Below the pieces are notes generated by a model. It ran no database searches. It saw only the letters and a program-made list of their open reading frames with translations, and had not been told where the DNA came from. This document shows, in pieces, positions 51,123 to 62,940 of a DNA stretch of 64,000 nt. Numbering within the stretch: position 1 is the first letter of the stretch; the number at the start of each line of letters is the position of its first letter. The position numbers and the translations under genes are program-made. Source of the DNA: Callipepla californica brunnescens (taxonomy: Eukaryota > Chordata > Aves > Galliformes > Odontophoridae); assembly GCA_023055505.1 (NCBI GenBank), contig JALIRH010000049.1, positions 2,294,001 to 2,358,000 on the forward strand. Reading direction: 5' to 3'.

Positions 51123-53061
51123 ATGGTGCTGCTGCTCCTCCTCATGCCGCTGGCCGTGTGCCGGCCCGCGCCCAGCTCCTCGAGCGTCTGCGAGTGAGTG
51201 GCCCCCGGACAGCGGCTCACGTGCAGCGTGAGCGGGGCGAGGGAGCAGCCGGCAGCGGCGCTCACCGTCTTTCTCATTGCAGCACTTGCGGGCTCCGGCC
51301 CATGGTCTCTCGTTCTGGGGGAAATCGCATCGTGGGCGGCACGGATGCCCCGCGTGGGGCCTGGCCGTGGATCGTCAGCTTGCAGAGCCACTGGTTTGCG
51401 GGCTTGAAACACGTTTGCGGAGGGTCCCTCATCAGCTCGCAGTGGGTCCTGACGGCAGCGCACTGCTTTGACCACGCGAGGTAAGGGCTGTCCCTTTCCT
51501 TGCAGTCCAGCCAGCGTGCGGGTGCTCCTGGGTGCACCCCTCCTGGGTGCTGCAGGACGCGGCCGTGTTCCCGCTGACCCCTTTCTCCATCCTTCCTCCA
51601 GTCCCGACACACCGTGGCACGTGGTGATCGGTGCCAACGATTTGACTCGCCCGGGCCCCGGAGCTGTAGAGCGCAACGTGAAGCGGGTCATTGTGCACGA
51701 GTATTACGACAGGGACACCATGGCCAATGACATCGCCTTACTAGAACTGGACACACCTGTCCTCTGCAGCTCCTACATTCAGCTCGCCTGCATGCCCGAC
51801 GCCTCGCTGAACGTGGCAGAGCTCTCAGAGTGCTACATCAGTGGCTGGGGACACGTGGGTCTGAGATGTGAGTATCCGAAACGTGCAACTAAAGCTTGGC
51901 GTGCTGCTGAGGCAGGGGGCAGGCATCCTTGATGGCGGCACTGGAACCCAGGGTGACACGCACCATGGGGATGTGTCTGTAGAGAGGGATGGGCCTGACC
52001 CATTTCCCAAAGCAGGGAAGCGTTGGTACGTCTCAGGACACAAAGCCAAGACCTAGGGGAGGGGGTTCACCCCCTAACAGGATGAGAACCGGCAAGGAGT
52101 TGACGCTGCCAATTCTGCTCTTGCCCTCAGCCCAAGAGGAACCTGCCAGACCGTATCACATCTTGCAGGTGGCCAGGGTCCGGCTCATTGACCTCCGACT
52201 CTGCAACAGCACGCACTGGTACGCCGGGGCCATCCATTCCCACAACGTGTGTGCTGGTTATCCGCAGGGCGGCATCGACACCTGCCAGGTAGGAGCTGCA
52301 CGCTGACACGCAGCCGTGCTGTGCCTGCAAGCCGCCCTCCCAGCGCCGGGTGCCCACCAGCTCTGGAGCTCACCCCCCTTTCCCATCTGCAGCTCCTCCC
52401 CCTGGCTCCCCATGCCTCGCGTGCCTGGGACTCTGCCTGGAGCATCCCCCCGCAGGTGCTCCTGGTGCCGTGGAGGTCCAGAGCCAGTCCTGGGACACAC
52501 CTCTCACCTCAGGCCAGATCATTGCACAGAGATGAGGGAGGGAGAGCTACTTTCCGTGCCTGCAGCCCCCTCCCAAAAGCTTTTTTACGCTCTAGCACCC
52601 ATGCGGAGCTTTTCTGTGCGGTGAATGTGGCTCTAGGGAGTGTTGTGAGAAAGCCAGCTCTGCGGCTGATGTGGTTGCCCAGTAACACTTTGGCCTTCTC
52701 TCCTCCTCTGCAGGGCGACAGCGGTGGTCCTCTGGTATGCAGGGATAAAAGAGCCGACTTCTTCTGGCTCGTTGGCGTGACCAGCTGGGGGAGGGGCTGC
52801 GGGAGAATGCAGCAGCCTGGAGTCTATGCCTCCACTCAGCACTTCCGGCACTGGATCCTGGTGCAGATGGGACTGCTGCCAGCAGAAGTGCCCACTACAG
52901 CACCACCTCCAGCGTACACATCAACCCCCTCCCACAGGCCAACGCAGTCCAGCCCGTTTACCGCGTGTGCTTTTCCAGCCCAGAAAGTCTGGGATTTCAT
53001 CAGTCGGCTCCAGGAACTGCTGCACTGGTTTAGAGGAAACCAGGCTGGAACAGCCACGTGA
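51123..53061 (+). CDS. ACR: Acrosin, type II, copy 2
   Basis: Exons 51123-51193, 51283-51480, 51602-51867, 52131-52288 and 52714-53061, 346 residues, no frameshift. Catalytic His84, Asp133, Ser234, S1 Asp228 and the RIVGG activation site are present. Differences from copy 1 are few: Gly for Ala36, Val for Ile68, Leu for Met139, a cluster in exon 4 ([14 protein letters not shown] against [14 protein letters not shown]), Arg for Lys after GGPLVC, and Thr for Ala in the tail. The exon 4 cluster within a few codons stands out against an otherwise near-identical gene. AATAAA at 53,180. Its promoter lacks the CRE of copy 1. Confidence 0.93.
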
Positions 53062-53349
53062 GCCACGGCAGGCTGCGGTGCAGCACGACCCCTTTCTCCC
53101 CTGTTAATACTTAAGATAGGACAGATGGCACTTCTGTCTTTTGATTTCACTCCAATGTTGATGTTTACTTTGTTGAAGAAATAAAGTTTTTCATTTTCAC
53201 AGCAATCCGTGTCCCTGTTGAGTTCAGTCTCCTCTGCTGGGCAAAGACTTCCATACCTGGTGCCTGCAACAGGAGGAATAAGGAATAAGGGAGGACTGAT
53301 ATCAGATGGAAGGAAGGAGAAGTGCACCCAAGAAAAGAAACTTGGGATT

Positions 53350-53914
53350 TGTCATGGTTTTCTGATTTTTGGTACTGGTATTCCACATCATAACATCATG
53401 TAGTCCATTAAGAGTTGTAGAGTTAATACTCCAGCCCCATGGGTCACTGGTAATTCCAGGTATACCTGTCTCAAAAGAGAAGAACTCCATTCCCCAGAGG
53501 ACTTTGCGATGCTTTGTATTTTACGTGTTTTCCGCTCAGAGGGAACAGATAAAATCTCTCTGCGGTCACGGGACGCTCTCTTTCCTTCGGGATCGACGCA
53601 GCAGTGGGTGCTCGCTGCCGTCTCGCCTTCAGCGTTAGCGTAAGGCCTTCGGTTTATCGGACACTCTCTCTTGCTCGTTTTATTTGATTTATTAGCTTCA
53701 ATTCCAATTATATTGCATTATGTTGTGTTATTTTGCTTTCTGATATCTTATTTAGTAAATTAGCTTTCCTCCTCAGATCGTTGCTGCTGTTTTGTTTTTG
53801 GGCCCATCTCCCTTTTCCCTTTTTTCCCTTCCCCTTTCCTGGGGCGTGGGTCCGTGGCTCCCCCACACCAATCGTCACGGAACCGGGCCGATCCAGCCCG
53901 GTAAACTGCTGACA
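53350..53914 (+). mobile_element. ERV 5' long terminal repeat
   Basis: Begins TGTCATGG and ends GCTGACA, the TG...CA ends of an LTR, about 565 bases. A primer-binding-site-like tggtgccctatgtggggc follows four bases later (53,919), similar to those of avian ERVL-type elements. Its start coincides with the end of the direct repeat. Confidence 0.75.
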
Positions 53915-54890
53915 GTTTTGGTGCCCTATGTGGGGCTCGATGAGCTGCCTTAGTTGGGCAGAGACATACTTCTAGTGTGAATCTCTGTCTCTTGCTTGCA
54001 AGCTTATCTGTACTGCAGGTGCTGTACGGCATAACACGGCCTTGAAGCCTGGGCGTACTGCCAGTTGTTCTGGGATATTTGTCAACTTTTTTGGGTGCTG
54101 CCAGCTTGTTTTAGTAAAGAAGAAAAAAAAAAAAGCTCTTGCTTTTTAAACTGCTCTTAAAGGGGCTGCATTTCGTGGTTTCTTCCCTTGTAATGCTCAG
54201 AATATACTGGGACTTAACTAAGTTTGCCAGTCTGATCCATGGAGCTTGGTCTCTATATGATAAACTAAAAACACTGCTGGAAATACCTACCTGGCTTTTG
54301 TATGCGATGCGGCATTCAGTTCCGGAGGGAGCAACTCCAGATGGAGTTGTTAACTCTATGATTTTTAAACCGGCTCTTGGCCTCTCCTTTGATTTGTTAG
54401 GCGTTTTCTGAATGCTCATCCAACGCTCGCAATGATTCTGGTGTCAGTCTCCCTGAATGTACTCTTAATCAGTATCGGTATTTATAATATTTTGAGAAAG
54501 CCTTCCCCAGAGCCAGAGAACAGTGACTGGCAGGGAGTTTGGAGGGACTTAGGAGAGACACCGGTGTCATGGGACTTTTCTCCTGAACACCTGCAAGATG
54601 CTGAGAATTTAAGCAGGTATTTGAGATGGGGATGTTGCGGCTCAGACAGATCTGAGGGGGTCCAAATTATTTGGCATCTGGCTTATGCTTACCGGGCCTT
54701 ATTCAATACTATTCCAGAGAGGCATAGAGTTGTTGAAATAGAGCGAGAGAGTCTCTGAGCCGAGACAGTCTCCAAATTCAGAAGGAGAGTCTTTCAGCTG
54801 ACAATCAGACTCTCCAGTCCAATCTAGTCTCCTATGGAGGCACTGAGAGTGCGTGATGTCGGGCTGCGCGGGGTCTCTATCTCCCTAATG
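53915..54890 (+). pseudogene. Degenerate ERV internal region (gag-like)
   Basis: Two ORFs in different frames (54,139-54,411 and 54,432-54,758) look like the leader/gag part of an avian endogenous retrovirus: hydrophobic start, then SWDFSPEHLQDAENLSRYL. Stops and frame changes break it, and no protease, polymerase or envelope region follows; CR1 sequence begins at 54,891. An old, non-coding remnant. Confidence 0.55.
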
Positions 54891-55145
54891 GTTACGGTTG
54901 GGAAAGACCTCTAAGACCATCTAGTCCGACCGTGCGCCTGCCACCAACATCACCCACTGCCACGTCCCGCAGTGCCACATCCCCACGGCTCTGGGGCACC
55001 TCCAGGGACGGTGACTCCCCCCCTCCCCAGGCAGCGGTGCCAGTGCTTCCCCACTCTTTCAGAGCAGAATTTCTTCCTAATAATCTAACCTCAACGAACT
55101 TCCCTGAACACCAAACTGACATCCCCACCTTCTTGTTACTCTTTT
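54891..55145 (-). mobile_element. CR1 LINE 3' end
   Basis: Inverse CR1 tail (gggaaagacctctaagacca, then agagcagaatttcttcctaa). It truncates the ERV remnant. Confidence 0.8.
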
Positions 55146-56028
55146 AAAACTCTTCATTTCTAATTCCCTCAACACAAAAAGGTTTTAACTGCAGCTGAGT
55201 GCAAACAGCTGTCACCACCCACCCAATCCACGGCAGTGGCACTGTTTCTGTCTCTTGGTTTCCGTCTATCTGCAGTGGACACGCTGACCCACTTGTCTTC
55301 CCAAGGCTGGAGAGTGCCCAGTGGGACCTCCATAGTACGCCGGCTTCTTGCTTCTGCCAAGCTTGCCACAAAACCACGATTTTGACTTATTTGGTTGTTT
55401 TCCAAAAATCCCTGTGTGGCCGAAGGTACTCTTTTGTCCTCGACAGCAGCAGCCCCACGCTATCTGTCTTTCATCCCTCCCCTGGGTGACAGTCCCGGAG
55501 GTGAGGAGCAGACTGGTGTCCTTTGCTTGGAGCTGTGTTACGCTGTATCAGCGCGGAGTGGAATTGTAGTTAGTGCCGCCACGTATGCAGTGTCGTTCTG
55601 CCCTCCACGGGGCGGAGACCTGCTGCCCAACACATCCCTGGGAAAGGCAAGCTGTGTTCCTGGGAAAACAGCATTGTAAGAAAAGAAGACAGGAGAAAAA
55701 GCGTCCCTACAACTTTGATTTGCAACGCACGTCTTTCTTGTGTCAGTTGCACAGACGCCTACAAGTACTTCTGCTGTAGAAGTGATCTCATCTGACCAAC
55801 TCTGAAAAGAAAACCTGTGACCACAGCACCAACACGTTCCTCACAGGGACATGGCTGTTTCCTTCCGAGAAGGAAGGCAGAGGCCTTCGTGGCAGACACA
55901 ACCTCATGAAATGTAGCTTACATCACTGACCTCAAGAAGCATTTCCCCCATTGCAAGACCTGTCACTGACTTTTGTACTCCTTGACCAGGTCCTCATGCC
56001 CACAGGTGCTGATACCCAGCAGTACCAA
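55146..56028. other. No gene recognised
   Basis: No exon, RNA gene or clear transposon seen; ORFs are short and without domains. Confidence 0.5.
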
Positions 56029-56290
56029 ATGCCCAACAGCAGCTCCATCAGCGAGTTCCTCCTGCTGGCGTTGGCAGACACGCGGCAGCTGCAGCTCCTG
56101 CACTTCTGGCTCTTCCTGGGCATCTCCCTGGCTGCCCTCCTGGGCAACGGCCTCAGCAGCACAGCCGCAGCCTGCGACCACGGCCTGCACACCCCCATGG
56201 ACTTCTTCCTCCTCAACCTCACTCCAAAGCCGTGGCCAATGCCCTCTGGGACACCAGGGCCATCTCCTACTTGGGATGTGCTGCACATGC
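56029..56290 (+). pseudogene. Olfactory receptor fragment (avian-expanded OR14-like)
   Basis: From the ATG: MPNSSSISEFLLLALADT, then LGNGLSSTAAACDHGLHTPM, matching the N-terminus through TM2 of the large avian class II (gamma-c) OR group. A deletion removes the usual segment after LLNL, shifting frame. The reading resumes as ANALWDTRAISYLGCAAHAF, the start of TM3. Immediately after this the sequence becomes a CCTTCC repeat and no further receptor sequence returns. Confidence 0.85.
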
Positions 56291-56880
56291 TTTCTTTCCC
56301 TTCCTTCCTTTCCTTCCTTTTCCTTCCTTCCTTTCCCTTCCCTTCCTTTTCTTCTCTTCCTTCCTTTTTTCCACCCTTCCTTCCTTTTTTCCTTACTTTT
56401 CCACCCTCCCTTCCCCTTCCCCTTCCCCTTCCCCTTCCCCTTCCCCTTTCCTTCCCCTTCCCCTTCCCCTTCCCCTTCCCCTTCCCCTTCCCCTTCTTCC
56501 CCTTCCTCTTCCCCTTCCCTTCCCCTTCCCCTTCCCCTTCCCCTTCTTCCCCTTCCTCTTCCCCTTCCCTTCCCCTTCCCCTTCCCCTTCTTCCCCTTCC
56601 TCTTCCCCTTCCCTTCCCCTTCCCCTTCCCCTTCCCCTTCTTCCCCTTCCCCTACACCTTCCTTCCCCTTCCCCTTCCCCTTCTTCCCCTTCCCCTTCCC
56701 CTACTTCCCCTTCCCCTTCCCTTCCACTTCCCCTTCTTCCCCTTCTTCCCCTTCTTCCCCTTCTTCCCCTTCTTCCCCTTCTTCCCCTTCTTCCCCTTCC
56801 CTTCCCTTCCCTTCCCTTCCCTTCCCTTCCCTTCCTTTCCCTTCCCTCCCCTGCCCCCTTCCCCTTCTGCTCCCCTCCCC
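56291..56880. repeat. (CCTTCC/CCCCTT)n pyrimidine tract
   Basis: About 590 bases almost purely of C and T: first ttcctttcc, then ccccttcc arrays with ttcttcccc interruptions, then ccttcc. Higher-order blocks of about 66 bases are visible at 56,490-56,640. Large ORFs here on both strands are artefacts. Confidence 0.95.
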
Positions 56881-57360
56881 TCCCCTCCACACAAGCCAGG
56901 AGAAATTCCTTTGCTTCAGCACCCATGTCATCCCTTTTTCTCTGGATCTTGTGGAGCAAACCCATGATGCAGGATGATTTCAGAGACCAGGAGCCCAGCC
57001 GCCAAGAGGAGCAGCAGCCCTGGGATTCCTGGCTGATGCTCCACTCTGCCTGCTGGGCTCCCACTGTGCCCATTGAGCTGGGGCTGTTGCTGTGCTGGGG
57101 CCATGGTGATGGGCAGGGGCATGACGTGGTCTTTTGTGTGCAGCTCTCTTTCCACTTCCATGCTGCCCTACTGTATCTCTACGCTCCTTGTAGCCCTTGG
57201 CTCTCATGTGATTTCACAGCTGTCCTCGTGTATCTACAGTGGCATCCCTGTGGCTGCAGAGAGAAGCAGGCAATACGCACCAGTGTCCCAGGCGGAGCTG
57301 TAAGTGACTGGGTGCTGGACCAAGAGCTTCCTTCTTGGTGGCCCTAACCATAGACACGTG
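56881..57360. other. No gene recognised
   Basis: Contains a minus-strand ORF with a hydrophobic stretch (GLLLLLAAGLLVSEI) at 57,161-56,928 but no supporting splice or family signal. Confidence 0.45.
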
Positions 57361-57600
57361 AAATCATGGAACCTCTTGAGATGAAAGGGACCTTAAAGAT
57401 TCCTTCCTACTGGCTGCCGTGCTCAGGTTGCCACCCACTAGGTCAGGTTGCTCAGTGCCTTACCCAACCTGGCCTTGAGTACCTTCAGGGCTACGTGCGC
57501 ACCCTGCCCAGCTCTTTGTCCATCAGTGCTCCCAAGTCCTTTTCCCCAGAGCTTCTCTTGGAGCTCTTCTCCCAGTCTGTACACGTATCTGGGATAACCC
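57361..57600 (-). mobile_element. CR1 LINE fragment
   Basis: Inverse CR1 tail starting aatcatggaacctcttgaga; internal blocks diverged. Confidence 0.75.
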
Positions 57601-57620
57601 CAAGCCGTGTCCACTGCCAT

Positions 57621-57925
57621 TGTCAACTGTTTACGGGCTGGTTTGGCCTGTTTCTGTGACAGTTGGCGCAAGGGACACACGGACCCATACCCCAGGAAAG
57701 GGGAAGGGGGAAAGGGAAAAGGGAGATGGGCCTAGAAACAAAACAGTGGCAACGATCTGAGGAGGAAATGTAATTAACTAAATAAGATATTAGAAAGCAA
57801 AATAACACAGTATAATACAGTGTAATTAGAATAAAATCTAGTAATTCAAACCAAATGTGCGAATGTCCAATTAACCAAAATCCTTACAGCAAATGCTGAA
57901 GGCGAGGTGGCATTGAGCAGCCGCT
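57621..57925 (-). mobile_element. ERV LTR fragment, inverse orientation
   Basis: Starts tgtcaactgtttacgggctg and continues with sequence that is the diverged reverse complement of 53,640-53,914 (ggaaaggggaa, then gatattagaaagcaaaataa). Same LTR family as at 53,350, opposite strand. Its 5' end is not found. The region 57,926-58,089 is unassigned. Confidence 0.7.
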
Positions 57926-58089
57926 GCTGGGCCAATCAGAAAAGGAAAGAGCAGAGCATCTTGCAGGAGGAACCTTGTGACCTTCAATCCCATACTTGTT
58001 ACGAGTTAGTAGAAGGCCACCCTTACACAGTTCCAACACAAACTGTCCTTTTGAACCAACCCAATTTTCTGTCTGCTGTCTCTCCCTCC

Positions 58090-58255
58090 TTCATCCATCC
58101 ATCCATCCATCCCTCCATCCATCCATCCCTCCATCCCTCCATCCATCCATCCCTCCATCCACCCATCCCTCCATCCACCCATCCATCCATCCCTCCATCC
58201 ACCCATCCATCCATCCATCCATCCATCCATCCATCCATCCATCCATCCATCCATT
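58090..58255. repeat. (CCAT)n / (CCCT) microsatellite
   Basis: About 165 bases of ccat repeats with ccct and cacc variants. The rest to 58,560 shows nothing recognisable. Confidence 0.97.
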
Positions 58256-58690
58256 TATGCAGTTCTAGGTGGTGCTTCTTGGGCAGCATCTTCCCAGAAC
58301 TGGCAGAAATTCTCCAGCTGCTGCTGTGCAGATGTTATCCCATCATTCTTGATGTCTCTTGGGACTTAGCCAGCTGAATCCTGTTCTCTGCAAGGCCTCT
58401 GCTCTTGAGGATGTGTGAGCCCCATCATGATGAAACCAATCAACTTGACAACGATCACAGTTACCAAGGCAGTCTACTGGAGTGGCTGATCAAATTGGCT
58501 TCCTCCCAGTGTGCATCATCCAATATTTCAGCTATGAAATGGACAAATTGGGCCATGGGCTCTTTGTGAATCCATAACCGTGATTGTTTATTGAGTACAA
58601 CCAAAAAAAGACTTGGAGTGCCAAGTTGGGCGGCACTCGGAGCGCTGCCCTGTAACGCGCTGCAGCCGCTGCCTTCTGCTGCTCCTCCCA

Positions 58691-60431
58691 TCAGTCGCTC
58701 AGCCGCAGCCTCTGCATCGCCTCCACCAGGCTGTTCATTTCGGACTAGAAAGAAATAAAGCAAATGTAGAAATAGGACAGAAACAATCTTAGGAGAGATC
58801 CCCCAACCTGTACTGCTGCACATTCTTATCCCCTCATCAAGGTCACAGATGACGATGTGGAACAGGACCCAGCTGGCTGCTTTTCTATTACATCACTTCC
58901 CTTGGGGTTTTACCATCTCTTGTGTGCACTGAGGACAAGAGAGCATATGCCTGTGTTCACCCAGGACTCACCTCCGCACGTATAGCAGCAGCTCTCTGAG
59001 AAGCCCTTCTTATTTCTTCCCTCCACTCTTGTCGTCTTCTTCTCTGTTCTCTTCTCTTTGCTAAAGAGTGAGAAAAAACAGATGAATTCACGTTGTCAAC
59101 ATCAAAACTGCAGGAACGTGGGTACCATCCAAACAGATGGCAGAAACAAGACAAAGGAAATTGGGCTAGGAAGCCTCTCAGTGAACAACGTTCCCAGGTG
59201 CCGTGCAGAAGACCGTCTTGTAGTGAATGGAAGAGGATGGGTTATGCACTCTGGCACGGCCTTGCCTTTGGACTCTGTAGCCTTCAGTTCTTTTCCCCTC
59301 TCCAGAGAAGGAAAAAGCAAACCCTAAGCAATCTCAGTGTGCACACCAAGGGCAGCAGCTAAGCAGAAAAGGTTCCTCAGCACTTTCTCACCTCTTTTCT
59401 TGGAGATCCATTCTGGAGCAGGCCCAGGGTGTGCTGCTGGAATAGGCACACTCCCTCTTCTTTGGCACATCTCCCCGCTGTGCTCACCCCTCACTCTCTT
59501 ATGGGCAGGGAGCCGCTCTGACATTTGTTTCTCTTCCTCCAAGCCCTTGCGCTTTCTTCCAGCCAGGGTCTTGGAGAGAGAGTGGGGGTTCACTGCAGGG
59601 GAAGGTCTTCCTCCTGGGCTGGGACCTGCTCTGTCAGGAAGCCCTCTGAGCTGGTCGTGGGCTCTGAATTCTGTTCTTTGATGGACTTTCTTAGAACAGA
59701 TCTCATTAACACGGCTCCTTCCGCTTCTCTCAGCGACTCTCCCTGTCATCATCAAGAAAAGAGAAGCAACAAGGTTGAAAGAGAGTCCAGCACCGCAAAA
59801 GGCCTGCACAGTGGGCCACAGTTCTTGCAAATCCCATCTGGAGCGTTCACGGCCATGGATCTTAGGATCTCGGGTGAACTGTGGGTTCACTTTTGAAATC
59901 AGGACAGGAAAGGGAACTGTAAATCTCAGGGATTCAGACCCCAGGCAACACGCAACAACAGCAGTTCCGGCAAGGAACAGACAGAAAACCCGACTAGAAA
60001 GACAGTGCACCAAACCCAGATGCCTGTTGTGTATCTGTACCTCTCTTGGGGGCCGTGCCACACTCCATGGTCCTTCCCTGCCTTTCCGCAAAGCTGCGCT
60101 TCAGAGGAAGGCCACTGACATCAGCCTCTGACAGAAAGGAAACAAGAATTCATTGAAGAGCATGTCTTGGGAGGATGATGTTAGCACAGCCAACCACCAA
60201 CTTCTCATCTTCAAGCCTAGCTTCTTCCATTGGCCTTTGCACTGCTCCAGCCCTGCTCCATTTCTGCAGTCAGCACAGATGTGCAGTGTCCTTTCCTCTC
60301 TCCTCCATCACACGCAGCCCTTCATGCAGCCCTTCATGTACCCACACCACGGCTCCCAGGAGGCTCTTACCTGCAGGGGCTTTCCGTTTCCCCCCATGCC
60401 CGGCACTGTGCCATGGACGCGCAGGCTCCAT
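58691..60431 (-). CDS. Intact five-exon gene, unrecognised basic (probably nuclear) protein
   Basis: Five exons join without any break: 60431-60371 (ATG), 60127-60041, 59742-59392, 59060-58972 and 58744-58691 (TGA), 642 bases, 213 residues. Donors are gtaag, gtaca, gtgag, gtgag and phases 1-1-1-0 agree throughout. AATAAA lies 100 bases after the stop (minus strand, 58,592-58,587). The protein is strongly basic: short KRKAPA and LPLKR motifs near the start, a Pro/Arg-rich middle with RKRKG and HKRVRG (likely nuclear localisation signals), then a highly charged helix (RREQRRRRQEWREEIRRA) and a leucine-patterned C-terminus (MNSLVEAMQRLRLSD) fitting a coiled coil. No signal peptide or membrane segment. 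I do not recognise the family. Its orderly structure beside so much debris suggests an active gene. Confidence 0.72.
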
Positions 60432-62940
60432 CCCTACAACAACAGATGGCGTGTTGATTTCACAGCCAGCAGCAGCCAGCAGCAGCCGGACAGAGGGGTG
60501 CCGCTGGAGCTGGGAACTCCTCCCCAGCCCAGCTTTTCTTCTGAGACACCTCGCGGCGACCACCCAGCACCAAGCCCAGCTCACCTGTTCGGCCTGCTCA
60601 GCCTAAGCTGTGCCCAGCTCACGCACACACCGCAGTGCTGCTTCTGATGGGCTGTCTTAGGGTGATCACTGTACAAGAATGCCCGGAGCTCAGTCTCGGT
60701 GTGCGGCACGCTCACCAGACCACCAGCTCTGCTCACCTCCTGTGGAACAAATGCTCCCACCCCGGCAACGACTGTGACCTCAGTGAGTTCTCCCATCGCT
60801 TCTGTGCCCTCATCTTAAGCAAAGGGCGTGGTCACCTCTCGGTTCCAAATTCTAGGAAACCAACACCAGAGTCACCCAATGGGGATATCTGAAGTCAAAT
60901 AACAGAGAAATTCAGATGAGTCTTGTGCAGCCAGCTCGGGTCATCCTCTCGCTCGGGCACTGCACAATGGGACCAGGAGACATTGGCCCCAGGCTGCCTC
61001 CCTGAGCAGCCAGGGTTAGAGGGGCTATGGTTAGAGGTGTCAAAAACACCTGGAATCCAATCAGATTTTTTGCAATATTTTATTACAATCAAAATGTGGA
61101 AAGCAATAAGCAAACAGCGCTGGGTGTGCCAGGGAGTGTCTGCTGACTTCAAGTCAATCGGACACTGAATCACTTGAGGGGAGGATACTGATGTTTGTGA
61201 TAGAACACGTCCACCAGGTGTGCAGCTACATCACTAAGAACAGAGTTTGGCCCCTGACTGGAATGCAGCTTACAGCCCTGGAAGTGCAAAAGATTGATCA
61301 CACTGCAGCACACAGTGCTTCATGGAGGGCTGTCACATCTGCAGCCCCCAGATGCCACTGCCATTGGTTTCCCTGAGCTCCTGCTTACAGCCAGCACTCA
61401 GCTTTCTGTTCTTAAGGCAGCAAGGACAGCGTGCTGACGTTTCCACAGCGCGGTGTCTCTGCAGGCACGCTGCGAGCACAGGGAAGCCACGACTACACAG
61501 CATCGTCGTGTTCACACTTCAGGTTTCATCTGTACTTCATACAACCGTGAAAATCACTTAACTACAAAACTTGAGGTAAAAAAACAACTGCACATCTGGT
61601 CTATACGTGTCATTAATATGCACTGGTATCGATTTTTATTCAAGATACAGTTCAGCAACTCCTTGGAAGAAATACACACATTGAGAGTACACACACTGAG
61701 AGCAAGAGGACCTTATCAGTGACATGTCATACCAACGCAGTATGGAGTATTTTTAGTCATGGTGTTAACTCAAAACAGCGACTACGCTTTCAAACAGAAC
61801 CCAACTTACTTCATGTGAGCTTTCGAGCATATCCAGAGTCCTTGAGAGCAGGAGAAATCAGAAGCGATGTTATCCTACACCTCAAGGAACACTTCCCACC
61901 CCTTCAGGATACAAACCTTTAATACGACCACGGCAACCACAGCATTTCCATCCAATAAAAGAATAAGCCAAAGAAAGAAAAATAAATGTCAACCAAGTTT
62001 ATTTTGCTTTCAAGCAGTGTTCTTTAAGCACTGCTGCATGGCAGACAATGTAAGTCAGTAAAAGTCATCTCCAAAGCCAGAGGGTTTATTTTATTTTATT
62101 TTTATTTTATGAGTAGTTCAAAAGACGCAGCCTATTCTAACAGGATAAATATTTTAACCATTTCACTTTGAGTTAATGAAGGCTCACAAATGAGCAACGC
62201 TCCTCACTGAGGAAAACAAAAAGCTGCTGTCGACAAAGCGACAGCACACACACAAAAGCAAAAGAACTGTGTAAAAACAACTAACTGTTCTGTGTTCCCA
62301 TCCTCTTTAGAAGTCGCTTTACAATGGGATGATACGCACGTGACCTTGCTGCAAACTTGCCATGCAGCTTGCAAATCCATGTAAGCCCAGCCTTTACCCA
62401 CTCAAGTCCAAAGAGCTGCTAACTGACCGAAAAATTGCAGCACTATCATCCTCTGCTTCTCAAACTGTTGTAGTCATTACTTTCTCTCCTAGACTGCAGG
62501 GCAGGCTAGAAAGAAGGTGATCCCAAATTAAGAATGGATACCCTTGCCGGAAATGGTATCGCTTAGCAATACAGTCCTTTACAGTTTATGTTTTGCCTCT
62601 TTTCCCCTCAGCCACAAAAACGGGCATGAAATAAAAACCCAATTGAAAATGCATTCATTTTCAATTCATACAAACCTGCGTAAAGATGACCCACCAAAAG
62701 CTGAAACTACGGCAGGATATTTCACAGAGCATTTCTTATACAAAAAACACATGAGAAAAAGGGCCACTCGGTGACATTTCAATTTACAGATCGGCATCGT
62801 TTTGGTCAACAAATATCCAAGTGCTGTTTTCTGCTGTCACAACAAAGCGGCTGTACAAAAAGAAAACCGCAGAACTCGTTTTTTAATCACATGCTATAAA
62901 TAAGAGCTGCACTTCTTTTAAGGACCCGTGCCAAAGATAC
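60432..62940. other. No gene recognised
   Basis: Up to 60,640 GC-rich and cag-repeat-bearing (upstream of the minus-strand gene, so probably its promoter area); further right AT-rich with several TTTATT/AATAAA motifs. The final XPO1 exon that should follow 62,941 on the minus strand was searched for by eye and not found. Confidence 0.5.

Larger units (their letters stand above)
42237..53349 (+). repeat. Direct segmental repeat, copy 2
   Basis: Same content and order as 18,018-29,490, without the 355-base insertion at the start. Its first 3.1 kb are also the outer end of the right palindrome arm. It ends at aaacttggg, where the ERV LTR starts. Confidence 0.93.

Noticed and set aside
50795..51691. 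298-codon minus-strand ORF over acrosin II copy 2 and similar ORFs opposite the other acrosins
   Set aside because: Antisense shadows of GC-rich acrosin exons; the sense strand has full splice and domain support.
54139..54758. A working retroviral gag gene
   Set aside because: Frame changes and stops, no downstream pol or env, truncated by CR1 at 54,891.
56928..57303. Possible IFITM-like or membrane-protein remnant
   Set aside because: Weak resemblance in one short stretch, requiring frame changes; hydrophobic run alone is not enough.
55951..57347. ORFs of 226-371 codons across 56 kb
   Set aside because: They are made of CCTTCC repeat (Pro/Ser/Phe or Arg/Gly/Glu low complexity) and only their first part reflects the OR fragment.
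58006..58289. Trp/Met/Asp-rich ORFs over the CCAT repeat
   Set aside because: Pure microsatellite translation.
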